Below, piece after piece: positions 34,401 to 45,677 of a DNA stretch of 64,000 nucleotides. The stretch is taken from assembly GCA_026120035.1 (NCBI GenBank), contig JALRME010000005.1, positions 372,001-436,000 on the forward strand. Reading direction: 5' to 3'. Source of the stretch: Coleophoma eucalyptorum. Its lineage: Eukaryota; Ascomycota; Leotiomycetes; Helotiales; Dermateaceae. Under the pieces are notes generated by a model that was not told the DNA's origin, ran no database searches, and saw nothing but the letters and a program-made list of their open reading frames with translations. Each line of letters begins with the position of its first letter. Within the stretch, counting starts at the first letter, position 1. A program made the translations under genes and the position numbers.

Positions 34401-36315
34401 CACTCAAACCAAAACAGGTATTCCGGGTCCTTGGCCACTACTCCCTTCTTTTACGTTGAAGGTAACGTGCAAGTATGAATGAAAACAAAACCTCTCTCCC
34501 CTCTCCCTCTTTAATGACGACAAGAAATAAAAAGGCCATATGAGAAACATTGACGCAAGGTAATGGCAAACTTACAAACTTTACAAACAAAGATCAACCA
34601 ACAGGTTGCACGCAGTATAAGAAAAACCACAAAAGCAGCACAGACCACCAGCCAGTAATCGGTCTACAAGTCATCCATAGCAAAAAAAAAGAACATGCGT
34701 CATATCCCAAGAGACATCAGGAAATAAAGCAAAGTCGCCTATCGGACACCGAAAACCATCTAGTACTAACCTACGTCAAGTACTCGTCAAGTACTCCTCG
34801 TCGTCTTCCAAAACATACGAGGGAGGCGATACGTACTTCACAAAGTCCAACCTGTCATCATCTCTACCTCCCTGCCTCCTTGAGCCGCCTCTCTTCACGT
34901 CATCACCATCATCATCATGACCATCCTATCGGAGAAACACAATCGAGATCTAAAAAAGAACCCATGAGGTAGGCTATATCCAAATACTCAGCCCTAAAAA
35001 AACAAGAGTTTTCCCATCGCCTCCCCCGCGCCCCTCTTCCCCCCACACGCGCCGAGCCGCCCCCACGAAAACGGAAAATATCTGGAACCCACGGAGTATC
35101 TTGTTGGGACCCTTCTTTTTCCTTTTTTTCTGAGGTCAGCTTAAGTCAGCAGCATGTATGTATGTAGGTAAGTAAGTTAAGATATTGATTTGTGAGCGAG
35201 GGCGGTCTCGGAAAGCGAGGAATTGTCATCAAGAGTCAGAGTTGGAGTCATCGGCTAAGAATAGATGGGATAGGATGGAACACGAGGAACACGAGGAGTC
35301 AAGCAAGGGGATCACGAGGCGATGAGCAGCTGAAAGGTTGGGCGCGAATGAGATAGGAGAGTCACATAAGCATTGGTGAGAGAGCAGATGTCAGAATAGA
35401 AGAATAGAATTTGCTTTCATCCCAGCTAGCTAAGGTATGAGGGGTATCAAGTTTAAAAAATCAAGCCATTAAAAAGAAGTATCCAAAAAATTATTATCTG
35501 AAATGTTGTTCTGTTCCCGTCGCAATGAGAGAGAAAGAAGTGATCACGATGAAGTCCCTGCGCCACGGAGTATTACTAAAGCCGACCGTTGCCTGTTTTC
35601 TGTTTCCGTATTTCTAAGATACTCCCTCGGAGTGCCATGCAGTCATGATGAAGACATATCCGAAGATCACGACTTGTTGTAGCTGAGTAGCCGGCTTGCT
35701 GACTGTGCTCTTTCCCTCTCACGGGCAAGCGGGCGGAGGGAAGGAGCAAGGACCGCATGCGAAGAAGCGTGGTACGCGAACCGAGCAGATCTCCGCCCCC
35801 CACGATTTCAAACGAGCGAACCCTAATTCCCCCGACAACCCCTCGAAGGGGTAATACTTTTTCAGGACCGCCACATCCTCCGGCGGCTTTGACCAGGTTC
35901 GCTGACTCGTCATCCCGAAACACCGAGGACCTGGCTGGACACCATCGCGAAGACAGTTGATCCCAGCTGGCTTTTGCCTGCGGTCCGCCTGGCCGACGCG
36001 GGCTGGGTTCGGTGTTCGATGCGCGCCTATACCTCGGCGATGATTCATCCTGGTGGTAGATCAACCCCTCCTAGATTATCGTGATCGTGGGTGGGATGAA
36101 TGAAAACTCGTGATGCAGCCGTAACTTTCGTATTAGGGATGTTTGTGAGGCGCCATTTGTAGGCTCTTGTAAATAACCATACTGGTAAGTAGTTGAGATA
36201 ATTTTGGGGATATCTGTAAGGAACAAGTTAGTAAATGGGTTGCGATGCGAAGATTAGCGAGATGAAGTACATACCCAAAAGTAGATTATTGTAAATCCAC
36301 CAGCGCAGAAACCTT
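28455..36315. other. 7.8-kb gene desert
   Basis: This lies upstream of the WD40 gene and downstream of the small Ser-rich gene. Frames of 100-160 codons occur on both strands (29943-30284 plus, 31098-31475 plus, 35576-36064 minus) but overlap one another and show no domain or splice continuity. The missing first exon of the WD40 gene should lie near the right of 28455. The stretch 32800-34130 is AT-rich and contains a decayed tandem repeat, listed separately. Long untranslated leader or non-coding RNA is possible, but I see no proof. Confidence 0.6.
33240..34330. repeat. Diverged tandem repeat in AT-rich DNA
   Basis: GCACTTGTAAGTTGAAAA at 33474-33491 recurs as GCATTTGTAAGTTGAAAA at 33880-33897. 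In each copy it is followed by a related string (ATAAGCGTCCTGCCTTCAG against GTAAGAGTCCTACCATAAA) and then by TACTTGAC. A second shared block begins AGAGAACAGCAAGAGCTTTA (33261), AGAACAGCCATAAGAGGCTT (33801) and GGGAACAAGAACTTTGATCA (34191), with TTGATTATATG-like segments between. Many differences are transitions. I read this as two to three copies, spaced roughly 400-540 bp, that have decayed. The element type is unknown. Confidence 0.6.
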
Positions 36316-36774
36316 TCATTCCAAGATTGGGCTCATCTTTTGCTTGCTTGAGCTTCGGCTCTTGCGCGAGCTGGAGCTGCGACTACGCTTCTTGCTGGCC
36401 TCGCGCTCGCGGTGCTTTCTAGCCTTCTCCTCGGCCATCAACTCCTTCATCCAGAGGGTGCTCTGGAGGTTTTCAGCGCCGCTGTGGACTGAGTGGGTGG
36501 GAGAGGTCATAGGCGACGCGTTGGAATCGGTGTCGGCATCGTCGAAAACAAGGGGGAAGAGCTCGTCATCCGAAATGTAGGAGTTGGCGGTCTCGAAAGT
36601 GTTGTTGCTGTTGCTCAGCGAGGAGCGTCGGGGCCATGATGGGTAGGCGCAGGAGGTGGAGGAGATGGATCGCGCTGAGGAAGGGGTTGATGGGATCTGC
36701 ATAGCTGGCGTTGAGCTATAGGAGGTTGTTGGTGGTGAGGGTGAATATGAGTAGGACATCTTGCTACCGTACAT
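36316..36774 (-). CDS. Small Ser-rich protein of unknown function
   Basis: 152 residues from ATG at 36774 (the frame runs further upstream but only a TTG is available there). The N-terminal half is Ser/Pro/Thr-rich (MSYSYSPSPPTTSYSSTP). The middle contains a distinctive acidic segment ISDDELFPLVFDDADTDSN and a Trp-containing helix LQSTLWMKELMAEEKARKHREREA. The tail is basic, SR-like (KKRSRSSSSRKSRSSSKQK). This design (acidic patch, amphipathic helix, basic tail) suggests a nuclear or protein-binding adaptor, but I recognise no named family. It is the only convincing gene in about 13 kb, with 4.6 kb of free DNA upstream, which is unusual for so small a gene. Confidence 0.75.
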   Translation of the reverse strand: MYGSKMSYSYSPSPPTTSYSSTPAMQIPSTPSSARSISSTSCAYPSWPRRSSLSNSNNTFETANSYISDDELFPLVFDDADTDSNASPMTSPTHSVHSGAENLQSTLWMKELMAEEKARKHREREASKKRSRSSSSRKSRSSSKQKMSPILE

Positions 36775-39700
36775 GTTGACAAGTGGTTGGGGTTGAGAGA
36801 GCAAAAAGGGGAACAGATGTATAGATATGTTTTTTCGCGACGGTTGCCACGCAAAGGGCTGACTGAGTCGTAACGTAACTCCGGATATGCGAAGACGAAG
36901 CGAGGTGATGGAGGGCTGACTGAGCTGTGTCGGCGGGTTTCGTAGGTGGCTGTCGGACGGAATATATGGCTAAGCTGGTAAAGCGCACGTATAGGAGATA
37001 ATTTCCGGACGGCCAGTTCGTTTTTCTTCCAAAGTGGGCGTTGATGAAGTTTCCTTTGCAAACAATTTCCGGCCTGGTTGAGATATGACGACTTTTCCAA
37101 AAGCAAACAGGTGTTTGGTGCTGGTTATATGTTTATGCTGGGGATGATGGGAAAGGGGGGCCGGGGAAGCAGCGCAAGGCTTAAATGATATAGATGGCAG
37201 CCAGTATACGAAAAAGTCAAATGCGGTGAGAGCTGAGTCGTATATTATTTATGATGATTATCGGAATTGGTGGAGTGGTGACCTCGTCGCGAGACCCAGA
37301 CCCCCCATTCGAAGAGAGACAGTCTGACAGTGCTTCTAGAGCAGCACAGGAGAAACACAGCGCAAACTTCTAGACCGAGTTTTCCAAAAGCGCATGCATA
37401 GCTGGGCCCTGATTCCTGTTACAGCCAGACACACCCGGAGACTGACTGCTCCAGCACGAATCGTGCCCAGCGGCAGCCAATCAAGGGCGCCGCTCCAATT
37501 CACCGCCCCTCCAGACGTTGGTTGCAAACATCGAATCAAATGAACCTTAAGTGGCGGCGGGCCGACTTTGGGTGGGAGCTTTGGTTGCTGGAGGCGGTGA
37601 CCAGGGCGCGGGACAAAGGCCGGGCTGGGAGGGTCCTGGCTGGCGTCCTGACTGTGTCGGGCAGTTCTGGCTATTTTGGCTGCCTGTACGTGGGGTAAAG
37701 CACAGGAATGGGCTCAGGCTCCTTCAGTCCAGGCCTGACTAAGGTCGATCCGGGCGATACTTCCTGTACTGGAGGTAGCTACTTACCTACCTACCTACTC
37801 GGTACCTACCACTACACCTACACCTACACCTACACTGGCTCTGCCTGCTGTGTCTTGCTGTTCCGGCCAGGTGCGCATACACCGCCTGTTCACGAACTTC
37901 CAGTCCAAGCTAAGCCATCCCCAACGGTGCCTGGGTGTGTGTGTGTGTGTTTGTTGTTTGTCTATTTACCTGTACGGTACTTGCGGTACTTACTGACCCT
38001 TGCCCTTTCAGGCTTGGACGCATTATCGTTGGCATGCCCTAGACTTGATCGCATCTGGGCCATGACTATTGTGCCAGCCGTTCCACCGGAAGCCCTGAGA
38101 ATAGGGCCGTTAATCTGTATGTTATGTCTCTTTTCTCCGTCAATGCCCTCAAGGGGGGTCAAGGGCGTAGGGCACGGTACTAAGGAACCCCGGCGACAAC
38201 GGGCCGGAGGGCAAGTATGCAGAATAAAGCAACGAGCAAGCCCTCAAGCAACCAGCGCAACAAACAACCAGCAAGCAAACAAATAAACAAGGGATGGTGA
38301 TACACCAACAGTCTGGCTGCTGCTCCGAACTTTGCCTTGACTCACTGCTTTGCATTTTCCGTTGGCGGACGCATTCCAATCTTCCTTGCCTTGCCCTGCC
38401 CTGTTGTGCCCCGCCGCCTCGACCCTTTTCTCATGAAAGAGCTGGATGCACCAAAGCGGACATCCGAGCCAGCCTTCAGATGGAATCTTGGAACAGCTGG
38501 AAACAGAGGCCGGAGCAGAAGGGCATTTGCAACACCAACCAGGACATGTTTCAGCATATTGCCACCTCCCGTCCGACCGTCTGTTGCCTCTGGGCCTATC
38601 AAGGCCATGAAGAGCAACACATATACCCCTATGCCCTCTCTCTGATCCTGCTGGTAAATGAATACCCGGCGAACTAGTTGCGAGTATCGCAAGCAATCGC
38701 ATTACTCGCCTCGCTCTGTCTGCGCTTGCTCTGCCCTGCTTCGACACTTACTCGCCCAAGACAGAACAGAGGTTAAAGTGAGAAGCGACAGAATTGTTGA
38801 TCCTGCAGCCCTCCACCATCTATCTCATTTCCAGTAAATGCCAATCCATCCATCTGAATCGCGTTCTCACCAACCCCATAAACTCTAACATGACATAGGT
38901 GGGCAAACCTTGAAACATTGTGACAGCTTTCTGGAATGGACAAGATTCCGTCAGCCAAGGGGACAAAGGCAAACTCAAAAATGAATCTTCATTTTTCAAG
39001 GAGGCCCGGGTTCGTGAACTTGCCTTGAAGCCTTGTCGCCGGAAATAGACCGAGCTTCAGAGGGAGAGGAAGGGAGCTTGTTCCCCCACATACAAGTCAG
39101 TACAGGCTGAAGACACAAGTCATGAATAGGATTCGGACTATCCATCATTGGTCCTAGTTCGCTATTTTACGGACCAAATCCCCTTGTCACACATATCCTC
39201 ACTGTTTTGGGGACAACCATAATTGTCAATCCCGCAAGCAGCGAAGAAATCCCAAATGACAGAAAGCGATCCAGAGCGATGCAAAGCCAATCCCCGGATC
39301 TCTATTGTTCCAGTTTCTCGCCTCTTTCTCCCGAAAGCTGCTTGCCGAGCGATCGCGGACTAAATCTAGATGGATCGCGGGGTTTCGTTGTTGCTGTGCT
39401 GCGGAAGAGACGAGCCAAACGGATGGCACGAAAACGATCAAATTCCGGACTGAGCACTTACTAATGTACACACACACCGCCATCCTCCGGAATCTGGCAT
39501 CAGAAAATAGAATATAGAATATAGAAAATACCGGTGTGGGATGGATTGGTCCGGGGACCTTTGTTTCGGACGAGGGAGGTTGTTTGTTTGCGTGTCGTCT
39601 GCAGTCTGCTGGTCGATAGGCAGGTAGGTAGGCAAGCAGGCAGGCGCGGACGACGAATGAATTCATCGTGAGCTGAGGGATGTTGCCTACGTTGTGGCTG

Positions 39701-41424
39701 TGAGATCTTCGAGATCAGTCGGTCGCTCAGCCGCGGTCAGAGGATGATGTTCTGACTGGACTGTATGGAAGCGTGTTGGTTTCATACGCAATAGAAGGGT
39801 GTGAGAGATGGAGTCATCGTGACAATCTCCAACCAAGGAAACCCCCAAAGCTGGTGATGGCATTCTGTCGGTCAATCACCCTTCATCCACTGCTTCAGAC
39901 AAGCGGTTATCATATGACGCATCGTTTCCCGATTCCACCCTTAAAATCATCATGAACCATTCGTCATGTTATGCCTTCTGCCTTGGTTATCGCCGTCGTG
40001 GTTATGGTAATATTGGACGCGTTATCCGCGCAGAGCGTGTCAAGAGACACGACAAGACATCATACCAGACGAGCGAGACAAAAAAGCATGTGCAAGTCAC
40101 AACCTCGTGACGACCACCCAGATCCGGGTTTCCAACTATTTCTCAAGACAGCAACGAACGAACGGGTAAGTACAGCTGTCAGTCACCTTCCCCCCTCCCT
40201 CGAAACTCCGAATCCATCCAGAACCAACCCAGACCCGTTCATTCCTCTCTCTTCCCCCCGAACCCAGGAAATTAAAAGGAGGCGGGACGGGGGGTTAGTT
40301 TGGCAGAAAACGACCAGATCATTAGACCCCTCCAAGTTCACCACACATCTAGGCATTTCCCCCCCAAATATCGAAAAGTTACACACGACAGGTCGGCGAC
40401 AGCTATTGTCCCTCTCTGTTGGGTTGCTGCCCAACCGACAGTCCGGCCAACTTCCCCGGAATCTCGTACCCGTTGGCGCACGCACGTACTGCATCCGGAA
40501 TACATTCCCCGCCGAGGCGAGGCGAGCGATGGCGGCGGGTTCGGGTTGTATTTGCTTTTGTTGATTTTTTTGTAATGTTGCATCTGGGATAATCATTTCG
40601 TGCAGCGGACAACAACGTGGACAGCATGTTGGGCTCCATCACTTTTGAGCTGTGCTCCTTTTCTTTTCTTCTTCCTTGTTTTTTTTTGCCGGTATGGTAT
40701 TTCGTTATTTCGGATGCTTGTAGTGCAGAAAATTTTCCTCCATCTCTATCAGTTTCACCTCTAATTGCTCAAGGAGCAATACTTATGGTTTTCAGGGATA
40801 GAGAGAGAGGCTGCACTTAGGCTGCAGCTTTGGAACTCTAGACCCGGCGAGTTTTGCTGAGATGCGGATTGAAGATAGAATTCTCCTGAATTTGTAGCCG
40901 TCGTCCTTTAATTGACCCAACTCATCTATCGCAACAGCCTTCGTTAGAGAGAGAGAGAGGTCTGGGAAATGAAATGATGCCTTTATGATGTCGTCGGTGC
41001 CGTCATTGAAACACTTCTTCCGGTGTTCTAGGTGAAGAAGATAAATGACGACGTGAATGTTTAAATGTGAAAAAGTTAAGTAGGTATAGAGTTTTGTTGG
41101 ATGACAGTTGCTCTGTGAGACCTTATTGTTTTGATGACCACTTCAGGACATCGTACTAGACGGGAAGGTTTTGTAGATGAGATGGAAAAAAGCTTTTATA
41201 TATTGATATGCAATCCAGCTCAAATATCTAGTGTGGAGAGGGGGACGTTGAGTCCTGCTCCCAAGTATAGTATTGCCATATCTAGTTGTACAGAACTGCA
41301 TTTCTGGCCTGTCTTCTCTAATAATTTCTCTAATAGTAGTTCTTTGAAGCGTAATATGCTGTGCAACAAGCCAGCAGGGTATCATCCAGTGCCATGCATC
41401 TCTACATGTGCTACAACTGCATTT
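36775..41424. other. 4.6-kb spacer, large upstream region of the Ser-rich gene
   Basis: Only overlapping random frames up to about 197 codons (for example 39971-40564, plus; its minus complement is open as well) are seen. The region is rich in low-complexity DNA: CTAC/GTAG tetranucleotides, ACACCT hexamers, a GT run and purine or pyrimidine tracts. It could hold a long regulated promoter or leader for the Ser-rich gene at its left end and the 3' flank of the Trm2 gene at its right end. Confidence 0.55.
37784..37950. repeat. Cluster of simple repeats
   Basis: A (TACC)n run at 37784-37798 is followed by an (ACACCT)n run at 37814-37835 and a (GT)n run at 37935-37950. A complementary AGGT/AGGC-type run (GGCAGGTAGGTAGGC) occurs at about 39620-39635. 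These are short microsatellites without coding frame. Confidence 0.7.
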
Positions 41425-43158
41425 TTACTCATCTTTCTCCACCCTACTCAATACAGCAACACCTTCTACATGGCCAGTTTGGGGAAAGAAGTCGAATCCT
41501 CTCAAAGAATCGACCTTGTACTTTGTTGTAGTATGGCTCATTCCTTTAACCAGTACACCAACATCCCTCGCCTGAGTATGCACGTTGCAGCTAACATATA
41601 CCACTCTCCGGGGGCCGAAATTGAGAAGCTGACTTAGAAAACTCTCGTCACATCCCTTCCGTGGTGGATCGATCACCACAACGGTCTCGTCGCTTGGGTA
41701 TGTGACAGACTTGAAGAGCTCTGGTGCATCAGCCGCAATGAATGTACATTGTTCTGGGCTCAGCTTGTTCAGCGCGGCATTCTCCCGTGCTGATTCAATC
41801 GATGGAAGCGAGATATCAATTCCGGTTGAGGATTTAAAGAGCGAGGATAGCGTGATGGTGAAGAGTCCAGATCCTGAATAGGCATCGATCAAATACTTAA
41901 TCTCTGGTTGTCCCGAAGAGACTGGTGGTAGGATGTTGTCTCTGATGTATTGTGTAAACTTGGGGAGAATAGAATTGTTGTTTTGGAAGAAAGATCCGGC
42001 GGCGTTGGTGAACACAAAATCGCCAATGTACTCGGTAGAGAACCCGTTGTTGTCCGTCATGCAGGTCTTGAGGTCAGTATGTGTAGAAGTTGTGACCTTT
42101 ATCGTGTCCTGCAAGTCACCGCTTGCCTCGGGGGCATCGTTCGCAACTCGCTTCGTGCTCTCTCGCAGTAGAATTGTTGCTCCACGTTGGTACTTTTGTA
42201 ACTCTTCAGCAACCCGAAGCCTTTCTCGCTTCATACCCATCCTGACTGCATCTGTACCAATAGGGCAATCCTCAATATCCAACGTCTCTCTGCGTCCCTT
42301 CCGCATAAATCCTATGGGCGGAACGGTCTCAAAATTCCTCTTGATACCGTGTTTCCCATCGCTTCGCTTTGCATCTGGAGGTCCATCGAAATGGGGTGTA
42401 AGTTTCGTGCGGTATTCGTATTGTAAAGGACTTCCGATGGTATCCTCAATTACCGGATATAGTTCTCGGGGTAGTTGTGAAAAATTCTTGTAGGCTCTCT
42501 CTACTATTGATTTCTTGTGCTGTAGTTGAGTCGCATAGTCCAGCATTTGAAATTGGCATCCACCACATTTGGTGAAGTACTGACACTTGACACGACTATC
42601 ATCTCGAAGTGGTGATGGCTCAACCACCGAGACAAAATCTGCCAGGGAATACTTCTGATCAAGGAAATGCTTGATAACCTTAACCTTGACCGTGTCGCCG
42701 GGAACAGAGAAAGGAACGGAGTATATTTGATCTGACGAAGGATGTATGGCAAGACCGTCTCCCGTAGATGAGAGTTCGAGTACTTTGACGTCGATTTCTG
42801 TGAAAGGTTTTGGTAGTGTTGTATTGGAGACAGCGGTTCCATTTATCGAACCCTCAACGCCCACTGCACCCACAGCCTCCTGTGTGGGCGTTTCTGACAG
42901 TTTTTGTGCTGCAAACAAGGCGCGCACATCTGCTAGCAAAACCTCCTCATTTGAGCCCTCCTTGACTGGTTTCTCCTTCTTTATCTTCTGTCTCTTAGGA
43001 CCCCTCCCGCCTTGAAATTGCCTCTTCCTTCTGCCTTCGGCATTTCGCTCTGTTGTTTCTGTTGGTGCCATTGCGCGAAAATTGTATGGGCGAACTGACG
43101 ATATTACAAAAGAGACTGGTGGTACCACTCTAGGAAGTCGCGTTATGTATTTAAGCAT
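41425..43158 (-). CDS. TRM2: tRNA (uracil-5-)-methyltransferase, Trm2/RumA family
   Basis: Makes 5-methyluridine at position 54 of the tRNA T loop using S-adenosylmethionine; 577 residues, single exon. Order: basic N-terminus with a Lys/Arg-rich stretch, TRAM-like beta barrel (DVKVLELSSTGDGLAIHP to VIKHFLDQKYSLADFVSV), the cysteine cluster CQYFTKCGGCQ that in bacterial RumA binds a 4Fe-4S cluster, then the methyltransferase domain with YLIDAYSGSGLFTITLS (SAM site), DPPRKGCDE, and the nucleophile C524 in VYVSCNVHTQARDV. The general-base segment FFPQTGHVEGVAVL closes the protein. The first 29 residues (MLKYITRLPRVVPPVSF...) look like a mitochondrial presequence, and a second ATG before APTETTERN could give a nuclear/cytosolic form, so dual targeting is plausible. 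It is divergent from uS5m across only 218 bp. Confidence 0.94.
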   Translation of the reverse strand: MLKYITRLPRVVPPVSFVISSVRPYNFRAMAPTETTERNAEGRRKRQFQGGRGPKRQKIKKEKPVKEGSNEEVLLADVRALFAAQKLSETPTQEAVGAVGVEGSINGTAVSNTTLPKPFTEIDVKVLELSSTGDGLAIHPSSDQIYSVPFSVPGDTVKVKVIKHFLDQKYSLADFVSVVEPSPLRDDSRVKCQYFTKCGGCQFQMLDYATQLQHKKSIVERAYKNFSQLPRELYPVIEDTIGSPLQYEYRTKLTPHFDGPPDAKRSDGKHGIKRNFETVPPIGFMRKGRRETLDIEDCPIGTDAVRMGMKRERLRVAEELQKYQRGATILLRESTKRVANDAPEASGDLQDTIKVTTSTHTDLKTCMTDNNGFSTEYIGDFVFTNAAGSFFQNNNSILPKFTQYIRDNILPPVSSGQPEIKYLIDAYSGSGLFTITLSSLFKSSTGIDISLPSIESARENAALNKLSPEQCTFIAADAPELFKSVTYPSDETVVVIDPPRKGCDESFLSQLLNFGPRRVVYVSCNVHTQARDVGVLVKGMSHTTTKYKVDSLRGFDFFPQTGHVEGVAVLSRVEKDE

Positions 43159-43376
43159 TGGTTGAATGCGTCTTCAGCGAATCCCCATTTCTTAGGTCTC
43201 GAATTTGCTGACCATCTAGAAACTTTTTTGGACCTGGCGGAGTTGGACCCATTTATTGCGGCCGCGTCGTTAGCTTCGTTTTTCGGGAGCGACCGTGGGA
43301 ATAATTACATTTTCATCGCGTGTACATCAGTGAGAACCATTGAATACCCCGGAAGCTCTTGGACATCTCAGCAGTG
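43159..43376. promoter_or_regulatory. Compact bidirectional promoter, TRM2 and mitoribosomal uS5m
   Basis: Only 218 bp separate the two divergent ATGs (43158 minus and 43377 plus). Both genes act in translation (tRNA modification and mitochondrial ribosome), so a shared promoter is likely. No TATA box or named motif is evident. Confidence 0.5.
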
Positions 43377-44897
43377 ATGAGTGTCTCACGGCCGGCAAGA
43401 TGCCTTCTTTCGACACCCTCGATACCCACGGTGCGACCGCGCATACGTTGCCAAAATTTCCATGTATCTTCGAAGCTCCATGCGAGAAGGAGACCACGAG
43501 TTGCTAGCCTTAAGGCTGGGGAGATGGGATTGCTTACAAGTCAACTGCCAGCAAAGGAAATCTACAAGCCATACACTGAGCAGGAGAAGATTGTAGTGAA
43601 GAGACAGTATGCACCAGAACAGCTGGAAGCGATTGAAGCAGGAGAAGCAGCAATTGATCCGGAGCACCTGAAGTCCCAAGGTCAAATGCGGACAGATATT
43701 GGCTCTTTGCCATACATCGATAATTTGAGCCAAAATGCATCGGTCGTGGACAGCAAGATCGAGAAGAAGGGAGCAAGGGACGCGAGTGAGAGGATGATGA
43801 CACCAGATGAATATGGTGAGCATTTAGCAAACCATATGATGCATACCGGGTCGCACATAAGAGCTGGAGAACGGCGCCACTGGGAGTTTGAGGAGTACTG
43901 GACACGAGACAAGAAGCCCTGCTTTCACTGCGGCCAGCCAGGTCACACTGAGCTGAGTTGTTCAAACAAAGCAATCTCCAAAGCAGAACGAGAAGACCTT
44001 AGTACATGGTGGGAAACCAAGGGACGAGCCCAAGCAATGCAAAAGATAGACGTCTTGAATCCTGCGTACAGACGAGCGATGAAAGAGATAGACGAAGCAG
44101 ACACTGCGGATGCAATGCGAGCTTATAAGGGGTTTACCGGATGGATTGGCAGCAAAGGCCCTATCATTGACGATCCTTCGACGAATGTTGGTTCCGCAAC
44201 AGCGCTGGCCCCTAAACTACCAACCAAGCTCGATACCGACGAGATTGCAAGGATTGCCAGAGGTGAGGTCAAGAAGGCTGACCCGCGGGATCCAGAAGGC
44301 CAATGGGACAAACTGTGTGAGCAAACTGGAATGAGTCTCAACGAAATTCTTGATATCAAAACCAACGCGCTTGTCACGAATTATGTCAGCAATCAAACTC
44401 GTCTAGGAAAGATTCAGAGCTTGTACGTCTTGACGATCGCCGGCGATGGTAAAGGAAGACTTGGATTAGGAGAAGCCAAGGGAACGGAAAATGAAGAGAC
44501 CCGACAAAATTCCAGAATGGATGCCATCCGCAAGATGCGCCCAATACCGCGTTATGAGGAGCGCACGATTTATGGACAGGTGGATGCAAAGGTAGCTGCA
44601 ACGGAAGTGACATTGATGGCTAGACCACCAGGTAAGTTTATCACAATGTAATATTGGCTGGTGTCTGACAGAGCCTTAGGATTTGGTCTCCGCTGCCAAC
44701 ATCTGATCTTTGAGATGTGCAGAGCAGCAGGCATTCACGACCTTGCCGCAAGAGTACCGCGCTCCCGCAACAAGATGAACACTGTCAAGGCTGCCTACAA
44801 TGCTCTCATGAACCAACGAATTCCAGATGAGGTTGCAAGAGGACGAGGCATCAAGTTGGTCGATGTGAGGAAAGTGTATTATGCTGGTCGTGTATAA
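43377..44897 (+). CDS. MRPS5: Mitochondrial ribosomal protein uS5m with inserted CCHC zinc knuckle
   Basis: Small-subunit mitoribosomal protein of 490 residues. Exons: 43377-44631 and 44680-44897 (48-nt intron, GTAAGT and TTAG). The N-terminus MSVSRPARCLLSTPSIPTV is a basic mitochondrial presequence. The S5 domains lie in the last third: KTNALVTNYVSNQTRLGKIQSLYVLTIAGDGKGRLGLGEAKG (dsRNA-binding-like N part) and, after the intron, FGLRCQHLIFEMCRAAGIHDLAARV (C part). Between presequence and S5 domain are about 300 residues of fungal extension. This includes CFHCGQPGHTELSC at residues 182-195, a perfect C-x2-C-x4-H-x4-C zinc knuckle of the retroviral/RNA-binding type. Bacterial S5 is near 165 residues, so most of the protein is extension. 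Confidence 0.92.
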
Positions 44898-45223
44898 AGA
44901 AACGAGGTGTCTTATAAAGTGTGGAAAATGTATCATAAGGTGTACACCCGTCCGTCTGTATGAGTATAGTATAGCGCATAGAAAACGGTATAGTAGCATA
45001 GTTTGTGGATCAAAGGCAGAAATCTTATATCTTCATTCCTCTTTGTAATTTCCGTTCCTTTCTGGGTATCTGATTCAATGAACGCCTTGCAATGCTGTCA
45101 TGAAATCATCATCTCATGGACGTGCCCATTTCAACTCAACAGGAGCGCATCCCTCTTCTCAACGGCGGCTTAACCCCAACACCTTCGCCTCTTCATAATA
45201 ATCCATAGACTTCACTTCACCAT
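44898..45223. other. Convergent 3' spacer
   Basis: About 330 bp between the stop codons of uS5m (plus) and Dad3 (minus). Nothing recognised. Confidence 0.6.
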
Positions 45224-45677
45224 TCAACCTTCCTCCACCCCCAAATTCCCCGAGCCCCCATAACCCATCGTGTAATCCTGCCCTTGTCCCACATCTCCCG
45301 CATCGGCATTGGAATCCCCACCACCATTATCAATTTCATGCTGCAGCACAATACTATAAACACTAGCCTTCAACAGTGTGAACACCAGACTCGTCTTCCG
45401 CTCCAGCTGCCGCAGCCCATCCAAAATCTCCGCGGTAGGTCGCCCGGCCATCGTGTCGAGGATTTGCGCGAGCTGGTATTGCATCGTCGTTAGATTCTTT
45501 TGTGCTTGGTTGAGAAGGGGAGGGTGTGTGAGGGGTCAGGCATGCGCGCATCAGTTTTACCTTTTTCATGTTTCCCGCTAGCCGCTCGTATTCTTCTAAT
45601 ATATCGGCCTCGAGAGGCGTGAGATCTTCCCCGCTGGAGGGGAAAGTATCGCTGGTGGGGTCGGTGGACGACTCCAT
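45224..45677 (-). CDS. DAD3: DASH complex subunit Dad3
   Basis: Kinetochore protein of the fungal DASH/Dam1 ring, which couples chromosomes to spindle microtubules; 129 residues. Exons: 45677-45561 and 45496-45224; the 64-nt intron has GTAAAA and AAAAG and falls right after NMKK. Dad3 marks: LTPLEADILEEYERLAGNMKK before the intron, and AEILDGLRQLERKTSLVFTLLKASVYSIVLQHEID after it, the family's signature stretch. A Gly/Asp-rich tail (NADAGDVGQGQDYTMGYGG) extends beyond the usual end at roughly 90-100 residues. The acceptor was chosen because the only alternative upstream AG brings an immediate stop. Confidence 0.93.

Noticed and set aside
35576..36064. 162-codon minus frame downstream of the Ser-rich gene
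   Set aside because: Arg/Gly/Ser-rich without domain, and overlapping frames of similar quality exist in the other phases.
39971..40596. Overlapping frames of 197 (plus) and 137 (minus) codons in the desert
   Set aside because: Both strands are open because of low-complexity GC-rich sequence; neither shows a family motif.
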